Of a stretch of 64,000 bases of DNA, positions 26,030 to 36,536 are shown piece after piece. Each line of letters begins with the position of its first letter. Positions within the stretch are counted from its first letter, which is position 1. The translations under genes were made by a program, and so were the position numbers. The notes beneath the pieces are model-generated. The model searched no databases and was not told the origin of the DNA. It saw nothing but the letters and a program-made list of their open reading frames with translations. Source of the stretch: Roseovarius sp. (lineage in GTDB: Bacteria; Pseudomonadota; Alphaproteobacteria; Rhodobacterales; Rhodobacteraceae); contig JAOSKR010000001.1 in the NCBI GenBank assembly GCA_027493545.1, positions 276,001-340,000 on the forward strand. Direction: 5' to 3'.

Positions 26030-27066
26030 TCAGTCCCAATCCATCACCACCTTGCCCGAATTGCCCGAGATCATCGCGGCGAAGCCCGCCTCGAAATCGT
26101 CTATCGGGATGCGGTGGGTGATGACGCCCGAGACATCGAGCCCCGACTGCACCAGCGCGATCATCTTGTACCGGGTCTCGTACATCTCGCGGCCGTAGAT
26201 GCCCTTGATGTGCAGCATCTTGAAGATCACGCTGTTCCAGTCGACCGGAAACTCGGTCGGCGCGATCCCCAGGAGCGCGACCTTGCCGCCATTGTTCATC
26301 CGCGCGATCATCTGCTGCATGGCGGCGCTCGCGCCCGACATCTCGAGCCCGACATCGAAGCCTTCGGTCATGCCGATCTCGTCCATCACGTCGCGCAGCT
26401 GGTCCCGGCTGACATCGACGACATGGGGAACCCCATCCTGCGCGCCAGTTCCAGCCGGTAGGGGTTGATGTCGGTGATCACCACCTTGCGCGCGCCGGCG
26501 CGCGCCGCCACCAGCGCCCCCATGATGCCGATGGGGCCCGCCCCCGTGACCAGCACGTCCTCGCCCACCAGATCGAAACTCAGCGCGGTATGCACGGCGT
26601 TGCCGAAGGGGTCGAAGATCGCCGCCACCTCGTCGGATATGTCCTCGGGGATCGGCACCACGTTGCTTTCGGGGATGCAGAGATATTCGGCAAAGCTGCC
26701 CGGCCGGTGCACGCCGACGCCGCGGGTGTTGCGGCACAGATGCCCCCGGCCCGCGCGGCAGTTGCGGCAGGCGCCGCAGACGATGTGCCCCTCGCCCGAG
26801 ACCCGCTGACCGATGCGGTACTTGGTGGCAGCCGCCCCCATGTCGGCGATCTCGCCGACGAATTCGTGCCCCACCACCATCGGCACCGGCACGGTGCGGG
26901 CCGAGAACTCGTCCCATTTCCAGATATGCACGTCGGTGCCGCAAATGGCCGATTTGCGCACCCTTATCAGCACGTCGCCCGGGCCCGGTTCGGGCACCGG
27001 CACCCGCTCCATCCACAGCCCCGGCTCGGGGCGCGCCTTGACCAGCGCCTTCATCTCGTTTTGCAT
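26030..27066 (-). CDS. tdh: L-threonine 3-dehydrogenase, frameshifted in a C-run
   Basis: This zinc-dependent MDR enzyme converts threonine to 2-amino-3-ketobutyrate with NAD. It tracks E. coli Tdh through its length: [48 protein letters not shown] with the structural-zinc cysteines, [35 protein letters not shown] and [11 protein letters not shown]. One base is missing from the CCCC run 26431-26434 (minus-strand ATGGGG), which splits LELARRMG from [12 protein letters not shown]. The repaired protein is about 345 residues. It lies six bases after a cysteine synthase-like gene and downstream of kbl. Confidence 0.92.
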
Positions 27067-27071
27067 GGCCC

Positions 27072-27989
27072 TCACCCCCACAGGTCGGTGCTGAGATACT
27101 TGAGCCCGCTGTCGCAGACCAGAAAGGCCACGACGCCGCCCTTTTCCGAACCCTGCAGCAGCCGCACCGCTGCCGCCAGGTTGGCACCGGTCGAATAGCC
27201 GCCGAAAATGCCCTCGGTCCTTGCCAGCAGGCGCGCGTGCCCGGCCGCCTCGGCGCCTGAAACCGTCACCGTTCCGGCCAATTCGGCGCCGTCGAGCTGC
27301 GCCAGGTGCGCCATCGCGTAACCGCCGCCCTGAATGGGGTGCGCCGGGTTGTCCGGCTGGACGGCGTAGATCCGCACTCCGCGCGGCGTCAGGAACCGAG
27401 CCGCGCCGCCCAGCGTGCCGCCCGAGCCGACAAAATCGCAAAACGCGCTCACCTGCCGCCGCTCTGCTCCCATATCTCGGGCGCGGTGCCGGTCGCGTGC
27501 GCATCGGCACTGCCCGGCAGCGCGAACTGATCGGCGCGAAAGGCGCCGCGCTCGGCCGTGATCCGCCGCGCCACCGCTTCGACCCGTGCCAGGTCCGCGC
27601 CCGACACCTCGCCGCGGCGCGACCCTCGGCCTGCGGCACCAGCACCACCTCGGCCCCCAGCGCGCGCATCATCCGCGCCCGTTCCTCGGAGTTGCCCGCG
27701 CTCATCACCGCGACAAAGGGATGCCCCGTCACCGCACAGACGATGGCCAGCCCCGTGCCCATGTTGCCCGAGGTCAGCTCCACCACCGTCTGCCCGTCGG
27801 CCAGCGCGCCGCTGTCGCGTGCCTGTTCGATGATGGTTCGGGCGGCGCGGTCCTTCTTGGAAAACCGGGGTTGAGATAATCGAGCTTGGCCAGGAGCCGC
27901 CCCTTCAGCCCCAGTTCGTCACCAATCCGGCCCAACTCGACCAGCGGCGTGCCGCCGATGGCCTCGATGACCGAAGGCAGCACGGTCAC
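27072..27989 (-). pseudogene. Cysteine synthase-like PLP enzyme, broken by three apparent frameshifts
   Basis: Pieces of a fold-type II PLP enzyme of the CysK/CBS family occur in order in three frames: IEAIGGTPLVEL, LNPGF(SKKDRAA) with the PLP Lys, [37 protein letters not shown] with the phosphate loop, and [19 protein letters not shown] at the end. Breaks needing one added base each lie at the AAAA run 27861-27864, near 27611-27618 and near 27451-27454. The GTG start at 27989 overlaps the kbl stop as GTGA. TSGNMG replaces the usual TSGNTG. Repaired length is about 306 residues. It may be a real decayed gene, but the region's error pattern suggests sequence error. Its placement between kbl and tdh is notable. 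Confidence 0.75.
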
Positions 27990-29185
27990 GAGATCACCCC
28001 CAGGTCGCGCCCGACCCCCTCGAACGCGTCGATCGCCCGGTCGAGCATGTCGCGGCCGTGCCCGGCGCTCATCTGGGTGCGGATCCGGTCCTGCCCCTCG
28101 GGCACCACCGGAAAGCTGAACGCGGTGACATAGACGCCGCGCTCGCCCAGCCGCGCCGCCATCTCCTGTGCCAGCCTCGGGTCGCGCAGCATCACCGGGA
28201 TGATCGCATGCTCGCCCGGCAGCAGTTCGAACCCCAGCGCGCTCATCCGCGCCCGGAAATAGGCCGCGTTCTCCCACAGCCGCGCGCGCAGATCGGCTCC
28301 GCGTTCGTCGAGCAGGTCGAACACCTTCAGCGACGCCCCGGCGATCACCGGCGCCAGCGTGTTGGAAAAGAGATAGGGCCGCGAGCGCTGACGCAGCCAG
28401 TCGACAACCCGCGCACTGGCCGCCGTGTACCCGCCCGAGGCTCCGCCGAGCGCCTTGCCCAGCGTGCCCGTGAGGATGCCCACGCGCCCCATCACCCCGC
28501 AATGCTCGTGGCTGCCGCGCCCGGTGGCCCCCACGAAGCCGGTGGCGTGGCAATCATCCACCATCACCATCGCGTCATGACGCTCGGCCAGGTCGCAGAT
28601 CTCGTCGAGCCTTGCATGATAGCCATCCATCGAAAACACGCCGTCGGTGGCGATCAGCCGGTGCCGCGCACCCCCCGCCTCCCCAAGGCAGCGTTCCAGA
28701 TCGGCCATGTCGGAATTGGCATAGCGCAGCCGCCGCGCCTTGCTGAGCCGCACCCCGTCAATGATGCTGGCATGGTTGAGCGCATCCGAGATCACCGCAT
28801 CCTCGGGCCCCAGCAGCGTCTCGAAGAGCCCGGTATTGGCATCGAACGCGGCGGCATAAAGGATCGCATCCTCCATCCCCAGAAACCCGGCGATCCGCGC
28901 CTCGAGGGCCTTGTGCTCCTCCTGCGTGCCGCAGATGAACCGCACGCTCGCCATCCCGTACCCGTAGCGGTCGAGCGCGGCATGCGCCGCCGCGATCACT
29001 TCGGCATCGTCCGCGAGGCCGAGATAGTTGTTGGCGCAAAGGTTGATCGCCGTGCGCCCGTCGGCAAGCGTGACCTCGCCCGCCTGCGGGCTGGTGATCA
29101 CCCGCTCGGTCTTGTAGAGCCCCTCCGCCTTCAGCTCCTCCAGCCGCCCCGCGATATCGGCATCGAATCTCTCGCCCGCACGCAT
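27986..29185 (-). CDS. kbl: Glycine C-acetyltransferase (2-amino-3-ketobutyrate CoA ligase)
   Basis: This 399-residue alpha-oxoamine synthase splits 2-amino-3-ketobutyrate with CoA into glycine and acetyl-CoA, the step after Tdh. Visible family landmarks are [77 protein letters not shown], and the PLP Lys in [18 protein letters not shown]. The ATG at 29185 has GGGAGGA upstream. It is the first gene of a minus-strand kbl, cysK-like, tdh unit and uses overlapping stop-start signals. Confidence 0.93.
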   Translation of the reverse strand: MRAGERFDADIAGRLEELKAEGLYKTERVITSPQAGEVTLADGRTAINLCANNYLGLADDAEVIAAAHAALDRYGYGMASVRFICGTQEEHKALEARIAGFLGMEDAILYAAAFDANTGLFETLLGPEDAVISDALNHASIIDGVRLSKARRLRYANSDMADLERCLGEAGGARHRLIATDGVFSMDGYHARLDEICDLAERHDAMVMVDDCHATGFVGATGRGSHEHCGVMGRVGILTGTLGKALGGASGGYTAASARVVDWLRQRSRPYLFSNTLAPVIAGASLKVFDLLDERGADLRARLWENAAYFRARMSALGFELLPGEHAIIPVMLRDPRLAQEMAARLGERGVYVTAFSFPVVPEGQDRIRTQMSAGHGRDMLDRAIDAFEGVGRDLGVIS

Positions 29186-29205
29186 CCCGTCTTCCTCCCT
29201 GTCGG

Positions 29206-29232
29206 TTCATCTTGCCCGAAAATACTCCGGGG
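29206..29232 (-). repeat. Short dispersed extragenic repeat A, copy 5
   Basis: On the minus strand it reads CCCCGGAGTATTTTCGGGCA then AGATGAA, in the kbl leader region and next to a copy of repeat B. Confidence 0.7.
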
Positions 29233-29270
29233 AGTTCCGGATGAAATCCGGAACGGGGGCAGCATCCCCA
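29233..29270. repeat. Dispersed hairpin repeat B, copy 1
   Basis: AGTTCCGGATGAAATCCGGA followed by ACGGGGGCAGCATCCCC forms a stem (TTCCGGAT/ATCCGGAA) and a second partial stem. Copies occur at 32454-32491, 43688-43712 and 59487-59516. Confidence 0.6.
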
Positions 29271-29296
29271 TCAGACCGCGATCGCGGTGCCAGCCG

Positions 29297-31308
29297 TCAG
29301 ACCGCGATTCGCGGCCGCCCGCTCGCCTCGACCGTGATCGCCGCCTCCAGGAACACCTCGCGCGCCTCGGTGCGCGCGGTCTTCAACTCGCGCGCCGCGC
29401 TCAGATGGATATCACCCGCCCCGGCGCGTTCGGCACTGCGCGCGCGGCGGCCCCGAGCGCCGCCTCCAGCGCCGCCATCGCCTCCCCCGGATCGGCGAAA
29501 TCCAGCGGCCCGGTCTCCAGATGCACCCGGTAGCGGCCCTCGGCCGGCACCGTGACGGTGCCGCTCTTGCGGATCGTCACCCGCCCCACCACCGCACCGA
29601 TGGCGTTGGCAACCCCGGCATGGTCGGGCAGAATCATCTCGCAGCCAAGCCGTTCGCCCACCGCCGGATAATAGCTCGGCGCCGAGGCCCCGAGCCCCAC
29701 CACCGACACCGCCAGCCCGGCGTCGAGCCGCACCAGCCCGCGATGCCGGTCAAGCCCCCGCTGCAGCAGCGCATGCCGCGCCAGCATCTCAGGCGACAGG
29801 CCGAAATCCGCCGCCTCCTCGGCGAATGCGGTCTCCAGCAGCGCGAGCACGGTCTGCCGGGTCAGCTGGTCCACGATCATCCGCGCCGGGGCGGCGGCAT
29901 CCGCCGCCAGCCGTGTGCCGGCCCCGGTGCGTCGCCGCGCCATCAGCGCCAGCGCCATGCCCGCCGCCTCGTTATCCCGGGCGGCCAGCCCGCCCAGGAC
30001 ATGGCTTGCATCCGAGGGCGTGACGCCTGCGACCTGCACCAGCCCGCGCGCCACCAGCCGCTTGAGCGCCGACGCCTCGGCCCGTGTCCTCAGCGCCCCG
30101 GCCAGCGGCCGCACACCCTCGCCCAGCCGCTCCAGCAGCGCGGTATCGCGCGGCCCGAGCCCGCCCGCGTCACCCCCCGCATCGCTCCCCACCGTCACCC
30201 GCAGAAACCGCCCGTCGGTCTCCGCCGGCGTCTCGCGGCGCAGCTGGGCCGTCAGTTCCCGGTGTACGCGCTCGGGGTCATCGAGTGCCATCAGACTGAC
30301 CGGCACCAGCCGGCGCGGACCCAGCGTGACGCCGCCCCGCAGCCCCTCCTCGATCACCTGCACCTCGCTGTCGCCGCCAAGGCCGGTGGTGCGCATCGCC
30401 ACCGCCTCGACCATGGTGCGCCACGGCCCGACCTTGGCGCCCTCGGGGTCGATCGCCGGGCGCCCGTCGCGCAGCATCGCCACATCCGTGGTGGTGCCGC
30501 CGATATCCGACACCAGCGCGTCCCCGGCCCCGGTCAGCCAGCGCGCGCCGACGATACTGGCCGCGGGGCCGCTGAGGATGGTCTCGATCGGACGGTCCAT
30601 CGCCTGCGCGGCCGAAATCAGCGCCCCGTCGCCGCGCACCACCATCAGCGGCGCCTCGATCCCGAGCGCCGCGAGCTTGCCCTCGGCCTTGGCAATGAGC
30701 CGCGCGATCATCCCGATCAGCCGTGCATTCAGCACCGCCGTCAGCGCCCGTTTCGGCGCCCCGAGCCGCGCCGAGAGGTGATGCGAGCACGACACCGGCC
30801 GCCCGGTGATCTCCCGGATCATCTCCGCCGCGGCGTTCTCATGCGCGGGATTGCGGGTCGCGAACCGGCCCGCCACCGCATAGGCGGAAACGCCGCTCTG
30901 GGTAGGCAGCCACGCCTCCAGTGCCGCGCGGTCGAGCGGTGCCGCCTCCGCCCCGGCATGGTCGTGCCCGCCCGTCAGCACCAGTTCCGGGTCGCCCGCC
31001 AGTGCCTCGCGCAGCCCGTGACGGTCGAGATCGCCGGTCGAAAACCCGATCGCCACCAGCGCCACGCGCCCGCCCCGGCCCTCGACCAGCGCGTTGGTGG
31101 CCAGCGTCGTCGACAGCGCCGCCATGCCGATGTCGCCCGGCGCCACCTTGCCCTGGCCGATCACCGCCGCGACCGCAGCCCCGATCCCCTGTGCCAGGTC
31201 GTGCCGCGTGGTCAGCGCCTTGGCGCTCGCCACCACCTCGCACTCGTCGCGGATCAGCACCGCATCCGTATAGGTCCCGCCGGTATCGACCCCTAGCATC
31301 AGTGCCAT
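29297..31308 (-). CDS. Hydantoinase/oxoprolinase family protein, frameshifted near the end
   Basis: This protein of about 670 residues (after repair) belongs to the ATP-dependent hydantoinase A/5-oxoprolinase family. It starts with the phosphate-binding MLGVDTGGTYTDAVLI and has LSTTLATNALVEGRGG, VVRGDGALISAAQAMDRPIE, ILSGPAASIVGARW and VSDIGGTTTDVAMLRDGRPA. One missing base in the CCCC run 29419-29422 truncates the C-terminus; restoring it gives DIHLSAARELKTARTEAREV and a stop at 29297. The ATG at 31308 has GGAGGG upstream. The family opens lactam or hydantoin rings using ATP; a cyclic amide from local catabolism is conceivable but not shown. Confidence 0.82.
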
Positions 31309-31354
31309 TCCCACGCGCCCTCCGTTGTTCCCGACCTCCGGGATAGGCCGACGC

Positions 31355-32422
31355 TCAGCCCGGCGCCAGTCCGTTTGCGGCATCTTCCAGTCGCTTCAGC
31401 GCCCAGGCCGCGGCGTCCGCCACCGTCCCGTCGGGATCACCGAGGAGCCGGCGCGCCGCGCCGGCAAGCGCCGGGTCGCCGGAATTGCCGATGGCGTAGA
31501 GAACGTTGCGCACGAACCGGTCGCGCCCGATCCGCTTGATCGGCGAGCCCGAAAAGAGCGCCCGGAACCCGGCATCGTCGAGCGCCACCAGTTCCGCGAG
31601 CCGCGGCGCCCGCAGATCGTCGCGGGCGTGGTATTTCACTTCCCGCGCGGCCCTGGCGAACTTATTCCAGGGGCAGACCGCCAGGCAATCGTCGCAACCG
31701 TAGATGCGGTTGCCCAAAAGCGGGCGCAGGGCCTCGTCAACCGGTCCTTCATGCTCGATGGTGAGATACGAGATGCAGCGCCGCGCATCGAGCTGCCCCG
31801 GCGCGGGAAAGGCATCCGTGGGGCAGGCATCCAGACACGCCCGGCAGGCACCGCAATGATCGCTCTCCGGCGCATCGGGTTCCAGCTCCAGCGTGGTAAA
31901 GATCGACCCCAGAAAGAACCAGTTGCCCAGCCGGCGGTTCAGAAGGTTGGTGTGCTTGCCCTGCCATCCGAGCCCCGCCGCCTGCCCCAGCGGCTTTTCC
32001 GGCACCGGCGCGGTGTCGACGAACACCTTGACCTCCACCGGCGGATCGCCCGCCGCCTCGCTGATCAGCCAGCGTGCCAGGCGCTTCAGTCGTTTCTTCA
32101 TCACATCGTGATAGTCGCGGTTGCGGGCATAAACCGAAATCGCGCCGCGGTCGCGCCGGCCGAGGTTTTCCAACGGATCGCAGTCGGGCGTATAGCTCTC
32201 GGCCAGCATGATCACCGAGCGCGCCTCGGGCCAGAGCACATGCGGCGCCCCGCGCCAATGCGTACGCTCCGCGAGCCACTTCATCTGCCCGTGTCGCCCG
32301 AGCGCGAGAAACTCGGCCAGCCGCGCCGGGACATGGCCCACGTCGCCGGGCCGGCAGATCCGGGCCTCGTCAAAGCCCTCCTCGATGGCCCGCGCCACCA
32401 GTCTTTGCTTCAGGTCATCCAT
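31355..32422 (-). CDS. queG: Epoxyqueuosine reductase QueG
   Basis: This 355-residue cobalamin- and iron-sulfur-dependent enzyme reduces epoxyqueuosine to queuosine in tRNA, the last step of the pathway. The N-terminal cobalamin domain includes [38 protein letters not shown] and [20 protein letters not shown]. Two 4Fe-4S motifs follow, [12 protein letters not shown] and [11 protein letters not shown], then a short HEAT-like tail (residues about 280-350). Length and motif order are normal. It lies downstream of a glutathione S-transferase gene on the same strand with a repeat-containing gap between. Confidence 0.94.
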   Translation of the reverse strand: MDDLKQRLVARAIEEGFDEARICRPGDVGHVPARLAEFLALGRHGQMKWLAERTHWRGAPHVLWPEARSVIMLAESYTPDCDPLENLGRRDRGAISVYARNRDYHDVMKKRLKRLARWLISEAAGDPPVEVKVFVDTAPVPEKPLGQAAGLGWQGKHTNLLNRRLGNWFFLGSIFTTLELEPDAPESDHCGACRACLDACPTDAFPAPGQLDARRCISYLTIEHEGPVDEALRPLLGNRIYGCDDCLAVCPWNKFARAAREVKYHARDDLRAPRLAELVALDDAGFRALFSGSPIKRIGRDRFVRNVLYAIGNSGDPALAGAARRLLGDPDGTVADAAAWALKRLEDAANGLAPG

Positions 32423-32424
32423 CC

Positions 32425-32453
32425 ATCATCTGGCCACAAATACCTCGGGGGAG
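32425..32453 (-). repeat. Short dispersed extragenic repeat A, copy 6
   Basis: On the minus strand it reads CCCCCGAGGTATTTGTGGCC then AGATGATG, directly upstream of queG and adjoining repeat B copy 2. Confidence 0.7.
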
Positions 32454-32491
32454 TCCCGGACAAGGTCCGGGACGGGGGCAGCGCCCCCGAC
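32454..32491. repeat. Dispersed hairpin repeat B, copy 2
   Basis: GTCCCGGACAAGGTCCGGGA followed by CGGGGGCAGCGCCCCC: two stems, GTCCCGGAC/GTCCGGGAC and GGGGGC/GCCCCC, in tandem. It is the most regular copy in the window. Confidence 0.65.
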
Positions 32492-32503
32492 GCGCCATGC
32501 CAC

Positions 32504-33169
32504 TCAGAAATCCAGGTCGGCATAATGCGCCGGCGGCGGAAAGCCCGGCACCTGGTCGGCCAGAATGCTGCGAAAGGCCGGGCGCGACTTGATCTTGGCG
32601 TACCAGTCCCTGACCGTCTCCGAGCGGTTCCAGTCGACATCGTTGATATAGTCGAGCGCACTGAGATGCGCGGCGGCGGCGAAATCCGCGAGCGTCATCA
32701 CATCGCCCGCCAGCCAGCGCCGCCGATCGAGCAGCCAGGCCATGTAGTCGAGGTGGAACTTGATCGCCCGCGCCCCGGCCTTGACCCTGCCGCTGTCGGG
32801 AAAGCCCTGCTTCATCATCTTCTTGTTCACCCGCTCGTAGAGCAGGTTGGCGGTCACCTCGGTGTGGAACTTGTCGTCGAACCACGCCACCAGCCGGCGC
32901 ACCTCGTAGCGCGCCTCCGCCCCGCGCGGCATCAGCGGCGGTTCGGGGAACTTTTCCTCGATGAATTCACAGATCGGCGTGCTCTCGGTCAGAAAGCCCT
33001 CGTCGAGCTTGAGCACCGGCACCTTGCCGGCGGGGTTGCGGCGCAGGAAATCCGGCGCCTTCTCCCAGTACCGTTCCTCGACCAGCTCGCACTCGATCCG
33101 CTTTTCAGCGAGGCACAGCCGGACCTTGCGGCAAAAGGGCGAGAGCGGGACGTGATAGAGCTTGGCCAT
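32504..33169 (-). CDS. Glutathione S-transferase family protein
   Basis: This 221-residue GST-fold protein has an N-terminal thioredoxin-like domain with YHVPLSPFCRKVRLCLAEK and a conserved cis-Pro region GKVPVLKLDEGFLTESTPI. The all-helical C-terminal domain follows (about 90-215) with GDVMTLADFAAAAHLSALDY. The start at 33169 (MAKLYHV) fits the first beta strand. Substrate is unknown. It lies just downstream of mtgA on the same strand. Confidence 0.9.
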   Translation of the reverse strand: MAKLYHVPLSPFCRKVRLCLAEKRIECELVEERYWEKAPDFLRRNPAGKVPVLKLDEGFLTESTPICEFIEEKFPEPPLMPRGAEARYEVRRLVAWFDDKFHTEVTANLLYERVNKKMMKQGFPDSGRVKAGARAIKFHLDYMAWLLDRRRWLAGDVMTLADFAAAAHLSALDYINDVDWNRSETVRDWYAKIKSRPAFRSILADQVPGFPPPAHYADLDF

Positions 33170-33230
33170 GATGCAATTCTTCTGAATGCTTCCGGAGACC
33201 ATCCCTCCTTGCCCCGAATGGCGCGCCAGT

Positions 33231-33959
33231 TCAATCCTCGAAACAGGCCGCGCGTCCGTCGAGGCGGATGGTGGCCGCCCCGTCGCGGATCATCGCCACG
33301 CGCCGCGCCAGCGCCGGTCCCGGCCGCGCCGCCGAGCGTTCCTTGGGGTTGGGCAGCACCGCGGCCAGCCGCGCCGCCTGCTCGGCACTGAGCGCCTTGG
33401 GGCCCACGCGGAAATAGTGCCAGGCCGCCGCCTCGACACCAAAGACGCCCTCGTCGAACTCGGCCACGTTGAGATAGACCTCGAGGATCCGCCGCTTGGG
33501 CCAGGCGGTCTCGACCAGGGGCGTGATCACCGCCTCGAGCGCCTTCCTGATCCAGCTGCGGCCATGCCAGAGATAGACGTTCTTGACCGTCTGCTGGGTG
33601 ATGGTCGAGGCGCCGCGCCCGGCGCCCTCGGCGATCGCGGTGCGGATCGCGGCCATGTCGAACCCCCAATGGGCGCAGAAATTGGCGTCTTCCGCCGCCA
33701 CCACTGACCGCGCCATCACCGGGGCGATGCCGCTCATCGGCACCCAGACCTGCTCGATCCCGCCGAGCCGCGCCGCCTCCTGGCGCATGTAGAGCGTGCG
33801 CGGCGGGTCGACCGCGCGATGCGCCACGATGACGCAGACCGCCACCACCGCCACGGCCAGGACTGCCCGTACCGACCACCGCGCCAGCCAGCCAAGCGGA
33901 GGCAGCCGGCGCCGTGCCGGTGATCCGCGCTCCTTCCTCCGGGTCTTGCGCCTTGTCAT
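33231..33959 (-). CDS. mtgA: Monofunctional biosynthetic peptidoglycan transglycosylase
   Basis: This GT51 enzyme polymerises lipid II glycan strands at the inner membrane. It has one N-terminal membrane anchor ([20 protein letters not shown]), then the catalytic Glu motif [31 protein letters not shown], and [20 protein letters not shown]. With the ATG at 33959 it has 242 residues, the usual length; a GTG at 33983 is an alternative start. No transpeptidase domain follows, as expected for MtgA. Confidence 0.93.
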   Translation of the reverse strand: MTRRKTRRKERGSPARRRLPPLGWLARWSVRAVLAVAVVAVCVIVAHRAVDPPRTLYMRQEAARLGGIEQVWVPMSGIAPVMARSVVAAEDANFCAHWGFDMAAIRTAIAEGAGRGASTITQQTVKNVYLWHGRSWIRKALEAVITPLVETAWPKRRILEVYLNVAEFDEGVFGVEAAAWHYFRVGPKALSAEQAARLAAVLPNPKERSAARPGPALARRVAMIRDGAATIRLDGRAACFED

Positions 33960-34116
33960 GACCTCCGCTACCGCGCGCGCCACCGGCTTTCAATAGTCCC
34001 GGTGGCCCGGCCGCCAAAGGGCGGGTTGGAACCCGGGGCCGTCGCATTCGTGTTTGCCAGCACCCCGCCGCGGAGGCTAGCCTCCGCCCGAAACCAGCTG
34101 CCAGAAAGCCCCCGCC

Positions 34117-36107
34117 ATGCCCGCTGCCTATCCCACGCTCCTCTCGCCGGTCCGGCTCCGCCACAAGACGCTGAAGAACCGCGTCGTCTTCGGCCCCCAT
34201 ACCGTCAACATGGCCGAGGACGGGCTGCCCGGCGACCGCCATCTCGGCTACTACCGCGAACGCGCGCGCGGCGGCGCCGGCATGATCGTGGTCGAGCCCT
34301 CGCCCGCCCATCGCACCGGAGTGCTGACCCGCGGCAATTTCCTTGCCGAAAGCGATGCGGTCATCCCGCATTTCCGCCGCATCACCGAGGCCTGCCACGA
34401 GCACGGCACCGTGATGCTGCACCAGATCTACCACATCGGCGGTCACGGCGATCAGGACAATTCCTGGCAACCCTACTGGTCGCCCTCGGGCTTTCCCTCG
34501 ATGCACGACCCGTGGGGCAGCCACGCCATGACCGGCGCCGAGATCGAGGAGATGATCGACGCCTTCACCGCCGCCGCGCGGCGCGACCGCGAGGCCGGCT
34601 TCGACGGTGTCGACATCTTCGCCGGCTACAACTGCCTGGTCGATCAGTTCTGGTCGCCGCTGACCAACCGGCGCGACGACAAGTGGGGCGGCAGCCTGGA
34701 AAACCGCATGCGGTTTTCGGTCGAGATGCTGGAACGCATGCGCCGCGCGGTGGGCGAGGATTTCATCATCGGCCTCACCGTCTCGGGCGCCGAGCCCTCG
34801 CCCGCGGGGCTGAGCCTCGCCGACAAGCAGGAGATCCTGAGCCTTCTCGACGAACGCGGGCTGATCGACTACGTCTCCTGCGGCACCGGCTCCTACCTTT
34901 ACGATTTCGGCAAGATTGTCCCCAGCTTTCACTATGAGATGAAGCTCGGCGCTTCGGACGCCGCGGCCTACAAGTCGGTGCTCAAACACGCGCGGGTCAC
35001 CGCCGAGGCGCGCATCAAGACCCCCGAGAATGCCGAAGAGGTGCTCGCCGCCGGGCAGGCCGACATGGTCTCGATCGTGCGCGGCCAGATCGCCGATCCG
35101 CACTGGACCGCCAAGGCCGCGTCGGGGCGGCGCGCCGACATCCGCCCCTGCATCTCCTGCAACCAGCTCTGCATCGGGCGCAGGATGCGCGACTATTATG
35201 CCTCCTGCCTCGTCAATCCTTCGGTTTCGCGCGAATTCGACTGGGACGGCGACGCCGCCGCGCCGGCCGACACCCCCAGGACGTGCTGGTGGTGGGCGGC
35301 GGCCCCGCCGGGCTCGAGGCGGCGCGGGTGGCGGCCGAACGCGGCCACCGCGTCCGGCTGATCGAGCGTCAGGCCGAGCTTGGCGGGCAGTTCCGCCTCG
35401 CCGCCGGCCAGCCCGAGCGCGGCGAGATCGCCCAGCTGCTGACATGGTACCAAGCCCAGCTTGAACGCCATCAGGTGCGCATCGAACTGCGCCGCGAGAT
35501 CACCGCCGACGAAATCCGCCAAAGCGGCGCCGACGCGGTGATCCTCGCCAGCGGATCAAGGCCCGACCGCGACGGGTTCCAGCGGGCGCTGATGCATCTC
35601 GACCGGCTGCCGGGGGCGGATCAGGACAATGTCTGCACCATCCATGACGTGCTCGACGGTTCGGTCATTCCCGGCACCAACGTGCTGCTGCTCGACGACA
35701 TCGACGGCTGGTGGCCCGCGTCGGGCACGGCGCTGCACCTCGCCGCGCAGCGCCACATGGTCACCGTTGCCACCGCGTCGGAAAAGGCCGCCGGCAAGCT
35801 CGACAACAGCCTCACCGGCGACACCACCCGCGCCCGCTTCATGAAGATGGGGGTCGAGGTGCTGCTCGCCACCGCGGTCGAGAAATGGCAGGGCAACACC
35901 GCCACGCTGGTGAACCTCTATACCGGCGACCGCGAGGAGCGCGATTTCGACAGCCTCGTGCTCGCCTGCACCAACTCCCCCGACACCGCGCTCGCCGATG
36001 CGCTGGCGGACGCGCCGATGCCGGTGCATGTGCTGGGCGACGCCACCGCGCCCCGCACCGCGCACATGGCGATCTACGAGGGCCGGATGGCAGCGCGCGC
36101 ACTCTGA
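34117..36107 (+). CDS. NADH:flavin oxidoreductase (OYE/TMADH family), frameshifted in a C-run
   Basis: The N-terminal TIM barrel (about 1-370) binds FMN and has LSPVRLRHKTLKNRVVFGPH, NQLC in the 4Fe-4S motif CISCNQLCIGRR and GFDGVDIFAGYNCLVDQFWS. The C-terminal half is an FAD/NADH domain (VLVVGGGPAGLEAARVAAER, VILASGSRPDRDG). One base is missing from CCCCC at 35273-35277, the linker between the halves; repaired length is about 663 residues. The architecture matches trimethylamine dehydrogenase, 2,4-dienoyl-CoA reductase and N-methylproline/betaine demethylases. In this osmolyte-oriented locus a methylamine or betaine demethylase is a reasonable guess. Confidence 0.87.
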
Positions 36108-36134
36108 GCGGGCGATTGGGGGCCAGCCCCCAAA

Positions 36135-36162
36135 CCCCCGGAGTATTTGGCGGAAAGATGAA
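36135..36162 (+). repeat. Short dispersed extragenic repeat A, copy 7
   Basis: CCCCCGGAGTATTTGGCGGA then AAGATGAA, 28 bases after the flavoprotein stop; it faces a weaker copy on the other strand (36184-36203). Confidence 0.75.
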
Positions 36163-36183
36163 GCAGGGGCCCACGCCGGCCAT

Positions 36184-36203
36184 TTCATCTTGCCAGAATC
36201 TCC
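36184..36203 (-). repeat. Short dispersed extragenic repeat A, copy 8 (weak)
   Basis: On the minus strand it reads GGAGATTCTGGCAAGATGAA, matching the end of the repeat with one internal base lost. With copy 7 it makes a facing pair like copies 1 and 2. Confidence 0.55.
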
Positions 36204-36536
36204 ACAGCTGAGGTGTTGAGAGTATGCTAAGGTTAACATTTGGGAGAATTCGGGAAATTACCCCTCAATATGGTTGCCGACACAATCGCCCAGGCGAGGG
36301 CAACCCGAGGGGGGGGGAAGGGTGCGGGGACGTGAAAGAAAACGTTCGGGTGGGGCCGTTTAGCGGCCGCCACCAAAACATCAATGAGGTGCCAAAGAAT
36401 TCAAGTGAACTCCATCTTCCTCAAAGAAACCAATTCCTCAACAACCAGAAACACTATCATTTAATCGTGAGAATAAAACCCTCAGACGCGAGCTGTCGTA
36501 GACCCTCCAAAAAAACCTCCCCACAGATGACAGGCT
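36204..36536. other. AT-rich intergenic stretch without recognised gene
   Basis: No gene could be supported here. Base composition departs sharply from the surroundings: bases 36421-36480 contain 20 G+C of 60. The stretch includes a run of nine G (about 36312-36320), a GGCCG-TTTAG-CGGCC hairpin near 36356-36370, and A-rich tracts ending at the gltB stop. It separates the plus-strand flavoprotein from the 3' end of minus-strand gltB. Confidence 0.6.
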
